Below are positions 1 to 7,507 of a stretch of DNA of 64,000 nt, in pieces; position 1 is the stretch's first letter, and the number at the start of each line of letters is the position of its first letter. Position numbers and translations under genes: made by a program. Source of the DNA: Shewanella sp. 10N.286.48.A6 (GTDB lineage Bacteria; Pseudomonadota; Gammaproteobacteria; Enterobacterales; Shewanellaceae); NCBI RefSeq assembly GCF_002873135.1, contig NZ_MCVI01000035.1, positions 36,300-100,299 on the forward strand, in the 5' to 3' direction. The notes beneath the pieces are model-generated. The model ran no database searches, was not told the origin of the DNA, and saw nothing but the letters and a program-made list of their open reading frames with translations.

Positions 1-1129
1 GTTTAGCATGACCGGCATATTGCTTCCGAATTGAAATTACTGCCATGCGATACGAGCAACCTTCAGGCGGCAAGTAAAAGTCGATAATTTCAGGATATTG
101 CTTACGTAAAATCGGCACAAAGACTTCGTTTAACGCCACACCTAACATGGCAGGCTCATCCGGTGGACGACCTGTGTAGGTGCTGTGATAAATCGCATCT
201 TTACGCTGGGTCATATGGGTGACGGTGAAAACTGGAAACTTGTCTGTTTCGTTATAGTAACCAGTGTGATCGCCATAAGGGCCTTCTTCAGCCATTTCTT
301 CAGGGTCAATATAGCCTTCTAAAATGATTTCGCTGGTGGCTGGGACTTCTAAGTCGCAACTGATGGCTTTGCACACTTCGGTGCGTTCACCACGCAGTAA
401 ACCCGCAAAAGCATATTCGCTCATTGAGTCTGGCACAGGGGTTACCGCGCCTAAAATAGTCACCGGATCGGCGCCTAATGCCACCACCACAGGGTAGCGC
501 TCACCTGGGTGTTTTTCTTTGAAATCTTTAAAGTCTAATGCGCCGCCGCGGTGATCAAGCCAGCGCATAATCAGTTTGTTTTTACCTAATAACTGCTGGC
601 GATAAATGCCTAAGTTTTGTCTTTTTTGGCGCGGACCTTTAGTAATGGTTAATCCCCAAGTCACTAGAGGCGCCACATCGCCAGGCCAGCAATGTTGTAC
701 CGGTAATTTGGTTAAATCCACCTCGTCACCAGTTAATACCACTTCCTGACAAGGTGGGTTACGTACTGTTTTTGGCGGCATGTTTAACGCTTGTTTGAAC
801 TTAGGTATTTTGGCAATAGCGTCTTTAAAGCCACTTGGCGGCTCAGGTTCTTTTAAAAAAGCTAGCAATTCACCCACTTCACGCAAAGCCAGTGGGTCGT
901 CTTTACCTAACGCCATAGCAACACGTTTTGGAGTGCCAAATAAATTCACTAAAACTGGCATGTCGTTATTGGTTGGGTTTTCAAATAACAACGCAGGGCC
1001 GCCAGAGCGCAAGACGCGATCGGCAATTTCAGTCATTTCTAGATTGGGATCAACAGCATAACTAATCCGCTTTAGTTCACCATTAGCTTCAAGGTGATCA
1101 ATGAAGCTACGTAAATCCTTAAAACTCAT
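1..1129 (-). CDS. ubiD: 3-octaprenyl-4-hydroxybenzoate carboxy-lyase UbiD, 5' part (runs off the window edge)
   Basis: UbiD decarboxylates the polyprenyl-4-hydroxybenzoate intermediate of ubiquinone synthesis, using prenylated FMN made by UbiX. About 376 N-terminal residues are visible, read from an ATG at 1129 ([20 protein letters not shown]); the family is close to 490-500 residues, so the C-terminal quarter lies outside. Typical stretches seen include [47 protein letters not shown], and [11 protein letters not shown] near residue 285. The frame is open throughout, with no sign of damage. The identification is secure; only the missing end is unseen. Confidence 0.95.
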   Translation of the reverse strand, partial: MSFKDLRSFIDHLEANGELKRISYAVDPNLEMTEIADRVLRSGGPALLFENPTNNDMPVLVNLFGTPKRVAMALGKDDPLALREVGELLAFLKEPEPPSGFKDAIAKIPKFKQALNMPPKTVRNPPCQEVVLTGDEVDLTKLPVQHCWPGDVAPLVTWGLTITKGPRQKRQNLGIYRQQLLGKNKLIMRWLDHRGGALDFKDFKEKHPGERYPVVVALGADPVTILGAVTPVPDSMSEYAFAGLLRGERTEVCKAISCDLEVPATSEIILEGYIDPEEMAEEGPYGDHTGYYNETDKFPVFTVTHMTQRKDAIYHSTYTGRPPDEPAMLGVALNEVFVPILRKQYPEIIDFYLPPEGCSYRMAVISIRKQYAGHAK

Positions 1130-1173
1130 GGCTTATTCACTCTATTGTTAATCGCTCTTTGGGGCGCACTATA

Positions 1174-1390
1174 GCATTTTTCTAAAATAGGGTTAAGCTA
1201 TGTTTATTTGTTGGTCGTTGATTTTAATTAACCTGCTCATAGCTATTGCCCGCGTATCTATCAGCATTTTTATAAAACTGGGTTAAGCGATGATTATGGG
1301 TTAGATGTTGATTTGAATTAACCAGATAGCGCCGGTATCTATGAGCATTTTTCTAAAATAGGGTTAAGCGATGGTTATTGGTTATAGGTT
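1174..1390. repeat. Short degenerate tandem repeat, 80-90 bp units
   Basis: Three copies of a block beginning GCATTTTTNTAAAANNGGGT and continuing TAAGC start at 1174, 1264 and 1344. The spacers also resemble each other (TTGATTTNAATTAACC follows in the first two copies). Units are 90 and 80 bp and the third fades out near 1390. It lies between ubiD and the next gene, in the leader of the latter. I see no convincing open frame or terminator in it, and its role is unknown. Confidence 0.7.
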
Positions 1391-1486
1391 GTTTTGAGCT
1401 AGACTTGTTTATAGGGTAATTGCCATTTAATTGCCCTATATTAGCTGCTGTAGAAAATGCTGCTTAGGTACAAAGGGGGGCGTGAG

Positions 1487-2146
1487 ATGAACAAAGAAGC
1501 ACAACAGACACTGCCAAAGACCTGCTTTACGGCTTTATATCTGATGAGCTTAAAAGGGTATATCTCAGTAACTGTAGGCTTGAGTTTAATGCTTGGCATA
1601 AGCACTAATGCCCAAGGGGCTAATGCTCAAGACGCGAGTCCCCACAAAATTTCAGCAAGCATGCAAGCTTTTGATGGTTTGCCGCAACTGCGATATCTTA
1701 CATCCGATCGTCATCATGGTCATTCGCGTCATTCGCGTCATTCACGTCATTCAGGTTCATCAGTGCGCTGGGGCGTCGGTGTGGGGTGGAATAACGGTTG
1801 GCGTTACCCTTATTATAATCGGTGGGGAAATCGATGGAATAATGGCTGGGGCTATGGCTGGAATAATGGCATAGGCTGGAATAACGGCTGGCAAACGCCC
1901 TATCGCTATGATTACTATGATCGCCATTACCGCAGAAACTATGTGCAACCGCAGCAACATCAAGTGGTGTCTCCACCGAAACGATCCACCACCAGTATTG
2001 AATACTCCAGTGGCTTAACCCAGCTACCTGAAAATGCCCGCGCTATCCAAAGAGACGGCAGAACAATTTATCAGTGGCAAGGGCAAGAGTATTACTTTGA
2101 CTGGTCATCACAACGCTATATGAGATTAGCCGCAGAAAAAGACTAG
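1487..2146 (+). CDS. His/Trp/Asn-rich exported protein, DUF6515-like
   Basis: This is a 219-residue protein of unknown function. The chosen ATG at 1487 has a strong ribosome site (AAAGGGGGG, 1472-1480); an in-frame ATG at 1457 lacks one. A hydrophobic segment (about residues 29-40 of this start) looks like a signal or membrane sequence. A low-complexity core follows: SRHSRHSRHS, then repeated WNNGW/WGYGWNNG motifs and a Tyr/Arg-rich part. The C-terminal 45 residues (LPENARAIQRDGRTIYQWQG, then EYYFDW) resemble the conserved tail of DUF6515 proteins. The His and Trp repeats are also visible as short DNA repeats around 1730-1880. The gene has its own terminator. The DUF assignment is from memory and moderate. 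Confidence 0.75.
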   Translation: MNKEAQQTLPKTCFTALYLMSLKGYISVTVGLSLMLGISTNAQGANAQDASPHKISASMQAFDGLPQLRYLTSDRHHGHSRHSRHSRHSGSSVRWGVGVGWNNGWRYPYYNRWGNRWNNGWGYGWNNGIGWNNGWQTPYRYDYYDRHYRRNYVQPQQHQVVSPPKRSTTSIEYSSGLTQLPENARAIQRDGRTIYQWQGQEYYFDWSSQRYMRLAAEKD

Positions 2147-2198
2147 TTGAGTGGCGCTGTTTCTACATAGGCTGAGAACGTTTATAACGTTTAAAGAT

Positions 2199-2234
2199 AA
2201 AAAGCCCTGATGGATCCTTCCATCAGGGCTTTTT
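2199..2234 (+). terminator. Rho-independent terminator after the His/Trp-rich gene
   Basis: A long perfect stem (AAAAGCCCTGATGGA paired with TCCATCAGGGCTTTT) with a four-base loop ends in a T run. The flanking A run makes it usable in both directions, so it could also stop minus-strand transcripts that come through the repeat array. Confidence 0.9.
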
Positions 2235-2301
2235 GTGCATTGTCTACCGACAAAATGTATCGGCATTAAAACTGTTGTTGATGAAAACTTATTCATTCGC
2301 T

Positions 2302-2598
2302 CACTACGAAAACTGGGGAGAGAAGCAGTTGCTCATGTCCAAATAGTCGTCAACGGACTCAATAGGTTTGATAGTAGAAAGCAATTCCATGAAGTAAGGG
2401 GTATAGAATGTTTTCATAATCAATAGTCGCTGGGGACGACCATCAATCAAATCAAAGCTATTGGTTGTTAAATTAGTTAATACTCGTAATACATCTCCTA
2501 GTTTATGCTTTTTAATATTTCCCCTTATGACTTCCATTCATCAGGGTTACGCTGTTGCTTGCCTACGACATATTATTGTTATTATTCCTTGTTGCAGG
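2302..2598. repeat. Array unit 0, highly degenerate
   Basis: Only the architecture is recognisable. An H1-like hairpin AACTG...CAGTT with loop GGGGAGAGAAG lies at about 2311-2330. An H3-like hairpin GTCG-CTGGGGA-CGAC lies at 2426-2440, followed by ATCAAATCAAA. The closing box CCTACGAC...GTTGCAGG is at 2562-2598. The left boundary is approximate. An open frame of 77 residues on the minus strand here (2304-2537) is probably fortuitous. Confidence 0.5.
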
Positions 2599-2862
2599 TA
2601 TTCAATTCAGTGACCATGCAAGCATGGGGGAGAGTGCTGTCACCTTGTTGAAACGGATAAATTAGCCATGTTGATAGAAGTATTACCTTGGGCGCTTAAG
2701 CCCTAATAAAACCTCTATTGCTCACTGCTGGGGAACAGTTAGCAACACATCAAATCTGCCTGAATCTATCTCCAATCACCCTAGTGACATCCTTACTTTA
2801 GGGTGGTTTACCTGCCTGTAGGCATACCTGCGACTTATAATTATTGTTAGCCTTGTTGCAGG
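2599..2862. repeat. Array unit 1, diverged
   Basis: The H1 hairpin is GTGAC...GTCAC at 2610-2643 with loop GGGGGAGAG. H3 is TTGCT-CA-CTG...CAG-TT-AGCAA at 2718-2745 with the loop motif CTGGGG. It is followed by ATCAAATCTGCCTGAATC. H4 is CACCCTA...TAGGGTG around GTGACATCC. The short stem TGCC-TGTA-GGCA and the closing stem CCTGCGAC (2827-2834)/GTTGCAGG (2855-2862) are kept. Stem sequences differ from units 2 and 3 while pairing is retained. Confidence 0.7.
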
Positions 2863-3141
2863 TTTCAATTCAGTGATACTGCAATCATGGGGGGAATGCA
2901 GTCACTGAGCTTGAATAAAATTGACAAGCTTGATTGTTTAAAAGCCTTTATCGTCGGAATATTAGCTTCTTAATAAGTGCACTTGGGGTGGTGCGCTTAT
3001 CGAATCAAACCTACCGGAATCGTTATAAAATCAATTCGTTTTGTCTTTACTGGCACTAATGACATCCTTTCATTAGCACCGGCCTTACACTGCCTTTTGG
3101 CATTCCTGCGACCTATTATTATTGTTAGTCCCTGTTGCAGG
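2863..3141. repeat. Array unit 2, canonical 279-bp copy
   Basis: H1 is at 2871-2907: CAGTGA-ta-CTGCA pairs with TGCAG-TCACTG around ATCATGGGGGGAA. H3 is at 2974-2999: TAAGTGCAC pairs with GTGCGCTTA around TTGGGGTG. H4 is CTAATGA-CATCCTT-TCATTAG. It is almost identical to unit 3 except for one base in the H1 loop and a cluster of changes at 3013-3057. Confidence 0.9.
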
Positions 3142-3420
3142 TTTCAATTCAGTGATACTGCAATCATGGGGGGGATGCAGTCACTGAGCTTGAATAAAAT
3201 TGACAAGCTTGATTGTTTAAAAGCCTTTATCGTCGGAATATTAGCTTCTTAATAAGTGCACTTGGGGTGGTGCGCTTATCGAATCAAACCTGCCGGAACA
3301 GTCTTAAAATCCATTCGTTTCGTATTCACGGGCACCAATGACATCCTTTCATTAGCACCGGCCTTACACTGCCTTTTGGCATTCCTGCGACCTATTATTA
3401 TTGTTAGTCCCTGTTGCAGG
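3142..3420. repeat. Array unit 3, canonical 279-bp copy
   Basis: Same length and layout as the preceding unit: H1 at 3150-3186, H3 at 3253-3278, closing box GTTGCAGG at 3413-3420. The stretch 3292-3336 carries 11 of the 12 differences from the preceding unit. One of them weakens a pair in H4 (CACCAATGA against TCATTAG). Confidence 0.9.
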
Positions 3421-3582
3421 TTTTTAGCTTACATAGCTGCTTTATATCAGCTTTTTATGTAATAAAATTGACAAACCTGAGGGTGAACAGCTCTATATTT
3501 TACAATAGATTTGTCGCTAATTAATTGCCGATGGGGGCAGCGTTTAATTCAATCAAGTTTGTCGGAACTGTGTTAATCCCCA
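3421..3582. repeat. Array unit 4, truncated and diverged copy next to OrfA
   Basis: At the H1 position there is an unrelated sequence that still folds: TTACATA-GCTG (3429-3439) pairs with CAGC...TATGTAA (to 3462). The box AATAAAATTGACAA is kept (3461-3474). H3 is AATTAA...TTAATT at 3519-3549 around TGCC-GATGG-GGCA, followed by ATCAAGTTTGTCGGAAC. The unit ends where the OrfA coding region begins, so the H4 part is missing or replaced. Confidence 0.7.
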
Positions 3583-3882
3583 CTAATTGCTATTAATCGA
3601 TAACAGCTGCTGATTCAGCTGAGATAACTTAAGTTGTAAGTGAGCTATCTCTGACACTAAAGCGCTTTTCTGTTTAGCTTGTGTACGCTTGCGAGTGGTC
3701 ACGCCCTCGGCATTAGTTTTTGATGTCATCGCGGTTTCTTTATTTTTAACCCATTGGTAAACCGTTTTTGCTGAGATGCAGTATTGCTTAGCAACATCAG
3801 AAATTAATCGATTATGTTGCTTCACTTCAGCGATCACTTGCTGCTGAAAGCTCTCGGGATAAAACTTTGTTTGTGCTGACAT
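3583..3882 (-). CDS. Orphan IS3-family OrfA-like HTH protein
   Basis: This 99-residue protein matches the OrfA (transposase N-terminal) type of IS3 elements. It has an N-terminal helix-turn-helix (SDVAKQYCISAKTVYQWVKN) and a C-terminal leucine-rich coiled coil (VSEIAHLQLKLSQLNQQLLS) of the kind that multimerises. The ATG at 3882 (MSAQTKFYPESF) is preferred because GGAG lies five bases upstream; an ATG at 3897 is possible. In a normal IS3 element OrfB with the DDE domain follows by frameshift. Here there is no OrfB: the tandem repeat array begins directly at the stop codon on the same strand. It may be an IS remnant or a domesticated DNA-binding protein. Confidence 0.8.
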   Translation of the reverse strand: MSAQTKFYPESFQQQVIAEVKQHNRLISDVAKQYCISAKTVYQWVKNKETAMTSKTNAEGVTTRKRTQAKQKSALVSEIAHLQLKLSQLNQQLLSINSN

Positions 3883-4301
3883 ATTAGCTCCAAGCATTTA
3901 AAAGCGATTAACTTCGTCGGCTTAACGATAAGACTATTCTACTTCCCATAGGCTACAGCCTACATGCTTATAAAAGTGGCACTGATTACGACAAAGATTC
4001 AAACATATGTGTAATAATTTCATCATCGACTCCTGCTGATATTCAAATTTATAAGGCTTAAATTTCTCCACTAAATTGGTCAAATTAAAAGCTACCTCTT
4101 TAGTGATACATAACTCAATGGAATACTTGTGCCAATTATGAAATAAATATTTTACCCTTTTATTACAGTGACTTATTTTTTTAAAGTGTTAGCTCTAAAA
4201 AGTGGGCGTGAAACATCTTGGTGCAAAAGTACTATTTTGGTGCGAATTGGTTTTAATTGGTAAACAAAAGTAACCATTAAAACTCTATGGTTTTAAGGCA
4301 C
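3883..4301. other. AT-rich intergenic region upstream of the OrfA-like gene
   Basis: No gene is supported here. It contains a small palindrome TAGGCT-AC-AGCCTA near 3950 and a short direct repeat AATTGGTTTTAATTGG near 4245. The promoter of the OrfA-like gene should lie here, but no convincing -35/-10 pair with normal spacing was found. The bases TTCGTCGG near 3910 recall the TCGTCGGAA box of the array; this is too short to call another unit. Confidence 0.4.
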
Positions 4302-4329
4302 AAAAAAGCGGCAATAAATGCCGCTTTTT
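4302..4329 (-). terminator. Terminator after mgtE
   Basis: Stem AAAAGCGGCA with TGCCGCTTTT and loop ATAAA, flanked by A and T runs, lies 30 bases past the mgtE stop codon. Confidence 0.9.
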
Positions 4330-4358
4330 ATGCTGATGAGAGAGGGGGTTTTACGGCG

Positions 4359-5720
4359 CTACATTAAGAAAATGGTCGCTAAGCCTAAAAAGGCGAATAA
4401 GCCAATCACATCGGTGACTGTGGTTAGTACCATACCGCCAGCCAATGCCGGATCGATATTGAGTTTTTTAAGTATGAGCGGAATACTGGCCCCCGCTAGT
4501 CCGGCAACGGTCATGTTAATGAGCATCGCGCCGCCAATGAGACCGCCCAGTGCCATATCACCTTTCCATAGCCACACTGCAAAGAAGACCAGTACCGACC
4601 ACATGAGGCCATTAAGAAAACCAATGGCTAATTCTTTACCGATAAGCCAACGGGAGTTACTTTGGCCAATATGACCCAAGGCGATACCACGAATAACCAG
4701 AGCTAAGGTTTGATTGCCTGCCACACCGCCCATACTAGGGACAATAGTCATTAAAATAGCGATGGTGGCAAATTGCTCTAACGTGCCTTCAAACATATTA
4801 CTTACTGATGCAGCAAGTAAGGCGGCAAACAAGTTAATGGTAAGCCATAGCGAGCGTCTGAAGGTGCTTTTCATTACGGGGCCAAAGGTATCTTCATCGT
4901 CATCCATACCCGCCATCCCCATCATTGAGTGTTCGGCGTCTTCACGAATAACATCGACCACATCATCAATGGTAATACGGCCTAATAATTTTTGCGCTTC
5001 ATCTACCACTGGGGCCGAAATCCAGTCATGGCGTTCAAATAATTGCGCCACTTCATTATCAGGCATGTCCACAGGGATGCTTTCTAATTCAGGATCCATG
5101 ATGCTGCGAATGGTTGAATTAGGATCACAGGTGAGTAGATCGGCAAGGCGCACCCCACCAAGCACATGATCGTTGCGATCAACCACATATAAGGTATCTG
5201 TGGTATCGGGTAAGTTGCCGCGCTGGCGCAAATAGCGTAATACCACATCAATATTAACGTCAGGACGCAAAGTGACCGTATCTGTATTCATGATACTGCC
5301 AGCGGTGTCATCAGGGTATGACAGTGCTTGTTCGACGCGATGGCGGTCTTGACTGCTCATGGATTGCAGTACTTTTTTATAAACAGCATCTGGCAAACTT
5401 CTTAAGATGTAAGCCAAGTCATCGGTATCCATCCCTGAGGTGGCTTGGGCTACTTTTTCTGGGGTCATAGCGCTGATGAGTGAATCTTTTAACTCTTCAC
5501 CGAGTTCTTCTAGGATTTCACCCGCTTGCTCATGATCAATCAGTTGCCATAACACTTGACGAGTTTTCGGCGGTGATGATTCAAGAATTAATGCGACATC
5601 GGAGGCGGCCATGTCATGAAGCATATTTCTGACATGAACAAACATACCGCTACCTAATGCTTGTGTAAGCTGATTAAGACGTTGTTCGGTCAGTTCGCTG
5701 TCGATGACTTCAATACCCAT
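4359..5720 (-). CDS. mgtE: Magnesium transporter MgtE
   Basis: This is an inner-membrane magnesium channel of 453 residues, the usual size. It has an N-terminal superhelical MgtE_N domain (about 10-130), a pair of CBS domains (about 140-260) that sense cytosolic magnesium and gate the pore, and five membrane helices (about 290-453). The pore-lining segment TTVTDVIGLF near the end carries the conserved aspartate. The ATG at 5720 is preceded by AGGAG. It stands alone, with its own terminator. Confidence 0.95.
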   Translation of the reverse strand: MGIEVIDSELTEQRLNQLTQALGSGMFVHVRNMLHDMAASDVALILESSPPKTRQVLWQLIDHEQAGEILEELGEELKDSLISAMTPEKVAQATSGMDTDDLAYILRSLPDAVYKKVLQSMSSQDRHRVEQALSYPDDTAGSIMNTDTVTLRPDVNIDVVLRYLRQRGNLPDTTDTLYVVDRNDHVLGGVRLADLLTCDPNSTIRSIMDPELESIPVDMPDNEVAQLFERHDWISAPVVDEAQKLLGRITIDDVVDVIREDAEHSMMGMAGMDDDEDTFGPVMKSTFRRSLWLTINLFAALLAASVSNMFEGTLEQFATIAILMTIVPSMGGVAGNQTLALVIRGIALGHIGQSNSRWLIGKELAIGFLNGLMWSVLVFFAVWLWKGDMALGGLIGGAMLINMTVAGLAGASIPLILKKLNIDPALAGGMVLTTVTDVIGLFAFLGLATIFLM

Positions 5721-5918
5721 TGGCTACTCCTGAAAAGACGATGATGAAATGTTAACTTAACTCACCGGAAAGAATGAAGAAATTTCTAATATCTGATGGC
5801 TTGATGCGCAATTCATAAATACGCTAATACTGCTTGGTGGTGTGTTGAGTATAGCTAATAAAATAATGGTAAAGGTGAGTCGCTGTGTTTCCTTGGAGAT
5901 GTTACTGGGCGCAGGCGG

Positions 5919-6191
5919 TTAGCTTTCTTCGTCAAATTTATCGTTGATTAACTTGCATACGGCCTCAAGGGCTTTTTCTGCATCACGGCCTTGAGCTTCA
6001 ACAGTAATGATTTTACCAATGCCACTTTCTAACATTAATAACCCCAATACACTGGCAGCACTGGCTTGTTTCTCACCTTGGATAAGGGTGATAGTTGCGT
6101 CAAACTCGGTAGCTAAAATTGCCAATTTAGTCGCCGCTCGCGCATGCAAGCCTAGCTTGTTACTGATGGTAATTTGCTTTGAATAGGCCAC
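5919..6191 (-). CDS. ptsO: Nitrogen-PTS phosphocarrier NPr
   Basis: An HPr-like protein of about 90 residues. The phosphorylated histidine sits in GLHARAATK (His16 from this start). NPr passes phosphate from PtsP to PtsN. The frame stays open upstream and overlaps the end of rapZ. A GTG at 6191 (MAYSKQITIS) gives the family length but has no clear ribosome site. A TTG at 6224 (NKLTTSPAK after the start) has AGAGAG upstream and would overlap rapZ by 8 bases. The start is therefore uncertain; the identity is not. Last gene of the rpoN-linked operon. Confidence 0.88.
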   Translation of the reverse strand: MAYSKQITISNKLGLHARAATKLAILATEFDATITLIQGEKQASAASVLGLLMLESGIGKIITVEAQGRDAEKALEAVCKLINDKFDEES

Positions 6192-6216
6192 CGTTTTGGC
6201 TGGCGATGTGGTTAGC

Positions 6217-7065
6217 TTATTCAATGCCAAGCTCTCTATGGCGGGCGCTGACTTTGTGCTTAGAGTTGTTGAAACGTTTAGCGAGCTGATCGGCAATATA
6301 AACCGAACGGTGCTGACCGCCAGTACAACCAATGGCAATGGTCAGGTAGCTGCGGTTATTACGCTCTAAATGTGGCATCCAAGTGTCAAAAAGGTTTTCA
6401 ATTTGCCAGATAAACTTATTCACCAAAGGCTGTCGCTCTAAGAACTCTTGCACGGGCGCATCTAGGCCTGTGTAGGGCCTTAACTCAAGCTCCCAGTGCG
6501 GATTCGGTAAAAAGCGCACATCAAACATAAAGTCTGCTTCAGCCGGCATGCCATGCTTAAAGCCAAATGACTCAAAATGTACCACTAATTCTTTATCAAC
6601 ACTGCCTAGCAAGATTTGCCGAACATGATCGCTCAATTCGTAGATATTAGTTTGCGAGGTGTCGATATAGTGATCAACCATTTTGGCTATGGGTTCGAGT
6701 AACCGCCCCTCAAGCTTAATGGCTTCTTGTAACGAAATTTGATTCTTAGACAGTGGGTGTAATCGGCGGGTCTCACTAAAACGCTTCAGTAACACTTTAT
6801 CGTTGGCGTTTAAAAAGAAACTGGTAATGCTGGTATCGTCAGACAGTAAAGCAATTTGCTCTTTGAGTACTTTGCCTTGCTCTTCGATATTACGCACATC
6901 GACGCTAATGGCGACAAGCTCGTTACTATCTTTAAGCTGTTCAAGCAGGCTGCCAATCAGTGGCAGTGGCAGGTTATCAACACAGTAATAACCTAAATCT
7001 TCAAGCACTCTCAGTGCGACTGATTTTCCTGAACCTGAACGTCCCGATACGATGACAAGTTTCAT
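6217..7065 (-). CDS. rapZ: RNase adapter protein RapZ
   Basis: In enterobacteria RapZ delivers the small RNA GlmZ to RNase E and so controls glucosamine-6-phosphate synthesis. The protein has 282 residues, the standard length. A P-loop GRSGSGKS is at residues 8-15, with DNLPLPL further on. The C-terminal RNA-binding domain contains [19 protein letters not shown]. The start overlaps the ptsN stop by 4 bases, so the two are translationally coupled. Whether a GlmZ-type RNA exists in this organism cannot be seen here. Confidence 0.95.
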   Translation of the reverse strand: MKLVIVSGRSGSGKSVALRVLEDLGYYCVDNLPLPLIGSLLEQLKDSNELVAISVDVRNIEEQGKVLKEQIALLSDDTSITSFFLNANDKVLLKRFSETRRLHPLSKNQISLQEAIKLEGRLLEPIAKMVDHYIDTSQTNIYELSDHVRQILLGSVDKELVVHFESFGFKHGMPAEADFMFDVRFLPNPHWELELRPYTGLDAPVQEFLERQPLVNKFIWQIENLFDTWMPHLERNNRSYLTIAIGCTGGQHRSVYIADQLAKRFNNSKHKVSARHRELGIE

Positions 7066-7505
7066 GCAGTAATAACCTGATAAAGTTCTGTAGCGTCATG
7101 ACTCTTTCGAAGTCGTTTAAGTATCAATTTATCACTGAGTTTCTCTGCCATGCTAGATAATGTGCTTAGGTGTTGCTGGCACTGATCTGCAGGTACAAGA
7201 AGCGCAAATAAAATATCTACAGGTTGCTTGTCTATGGCATCAAAGGCGATTGGCTCTTCGCATTTGATTAAAATAGCAATGGGTTCTTCGATATTATCTA
7301 AGCGCCCATGTGGAATTGCTATGCCATTTCCTATACCTGTACTGCCCATTTTTTCACGCGCTATTAGACTTTCAAAAATAGCCTGTGAAGAAAGGGTTGG
7401 GTACTGGGCAGCCATTAAATTGCTGATTAATTCCAGTACCTTTTTCTTACTGCCCGGAGTGGCACAGGTAGTGCACGCCGGCTGCAGGATGGTACGAAGT
7501 TCCAT
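7062..7505 (-). CDS. ptsN: PTS IIA-like nitrogen regulatory protein PtsN
   Basis: EIIA-Ntr of 147 residues. The phospho-accepting histidine is His66 in AIPHGRLDN. It is the terminal acceptor of the PtsP-NPr-PtsN relay, which controls potassium uptake and other systems by protein contact. It begins right after hpf and overlaps rapZ, the conserved gene order around rpoN in gammaproteobacteria. Confidence 0.95.
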   Translation of the reverse strand: MELRTILQPACTTCATPGSKKKVLELISNLMAAQYPTLSSQAIFESLIAREKMGSTGIGNGIAIPHGRLDNIEEPIAILIKCEEPIAFDAIDKQPVDILFALLVPADQCQQHLSTLSSMAEKLSDKLILKRLRKSHDATELYQVITA

Positions 7506-7507
7506 CG

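Larger units (their letters stand above)
2302..3582. repeat. Array of about five structured ~280-bp tandem repeats
   Basis: Unit boundaries are set by the box GTTGCAGG, which ends at 2598, 2862, 3141 and 3420 (spacings 264, 279 and 279). Each full unit holds, in plus-strand order, hairpin H1 with a G-rich loop, the box AATAAAATTGACAA, hairpin H3 with a TGGGG loop followed by ATCAA and CCGGAA-like bases, a variable stretch, hairpin H4 around GACATCC, a short TGCC/GGCA stem, and a CCTGCGAC/GTTGCAGG stem. Outer units are degenerate. Frames inside the units (for example those starting at 2977 and 3256) are by-products of the repetition. Downstream on the plus strand the array abuts the stop codon of an OrfA-like gene that reads into it. 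I do not recognise the family. Confidence 0.85.

Noticed and set aside
1608..1976. Several open frames on both strands inside the His/Trp-rich gene
   Set aside because: They are shadows of the repetitive codons (CAT/TGG/AAT runs) of the main gene, which has the ribosome site and signal sequence.
2304..2537. 77-codon minus-strand frame inside array unit 0
   Set aside because: It overlaps the degenerate unit hairpins, lacks a recognisable domain and has no clear ribosome site.
2977..3462. Two overlapping-period open frames (GTG starts at 2977 and 3256) with nearly the same protein
   Set aside because: They are produced by the 279-bp repeat. The second is truncated where the unit changes, there is no ribosome site, and the structure-first pattern of change does not look coding.
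2863..3474. Plus-strand TTGACA in each unit as a promoter
   Set aside because: TTGACA recurs in the conserved box, but no -10 hexamer lies at 16-18 bases in any copy.
2302..3582. CRISPR array, integron attC cassettes, CsrB-type sponge RNA
   Set aside because: Units are about 280 bp without short repeat/spacer alternation and no cas genes are near. No attC core boxes or integrase are present. The G-rich loops do not show regular ANGGA CsrA sites.
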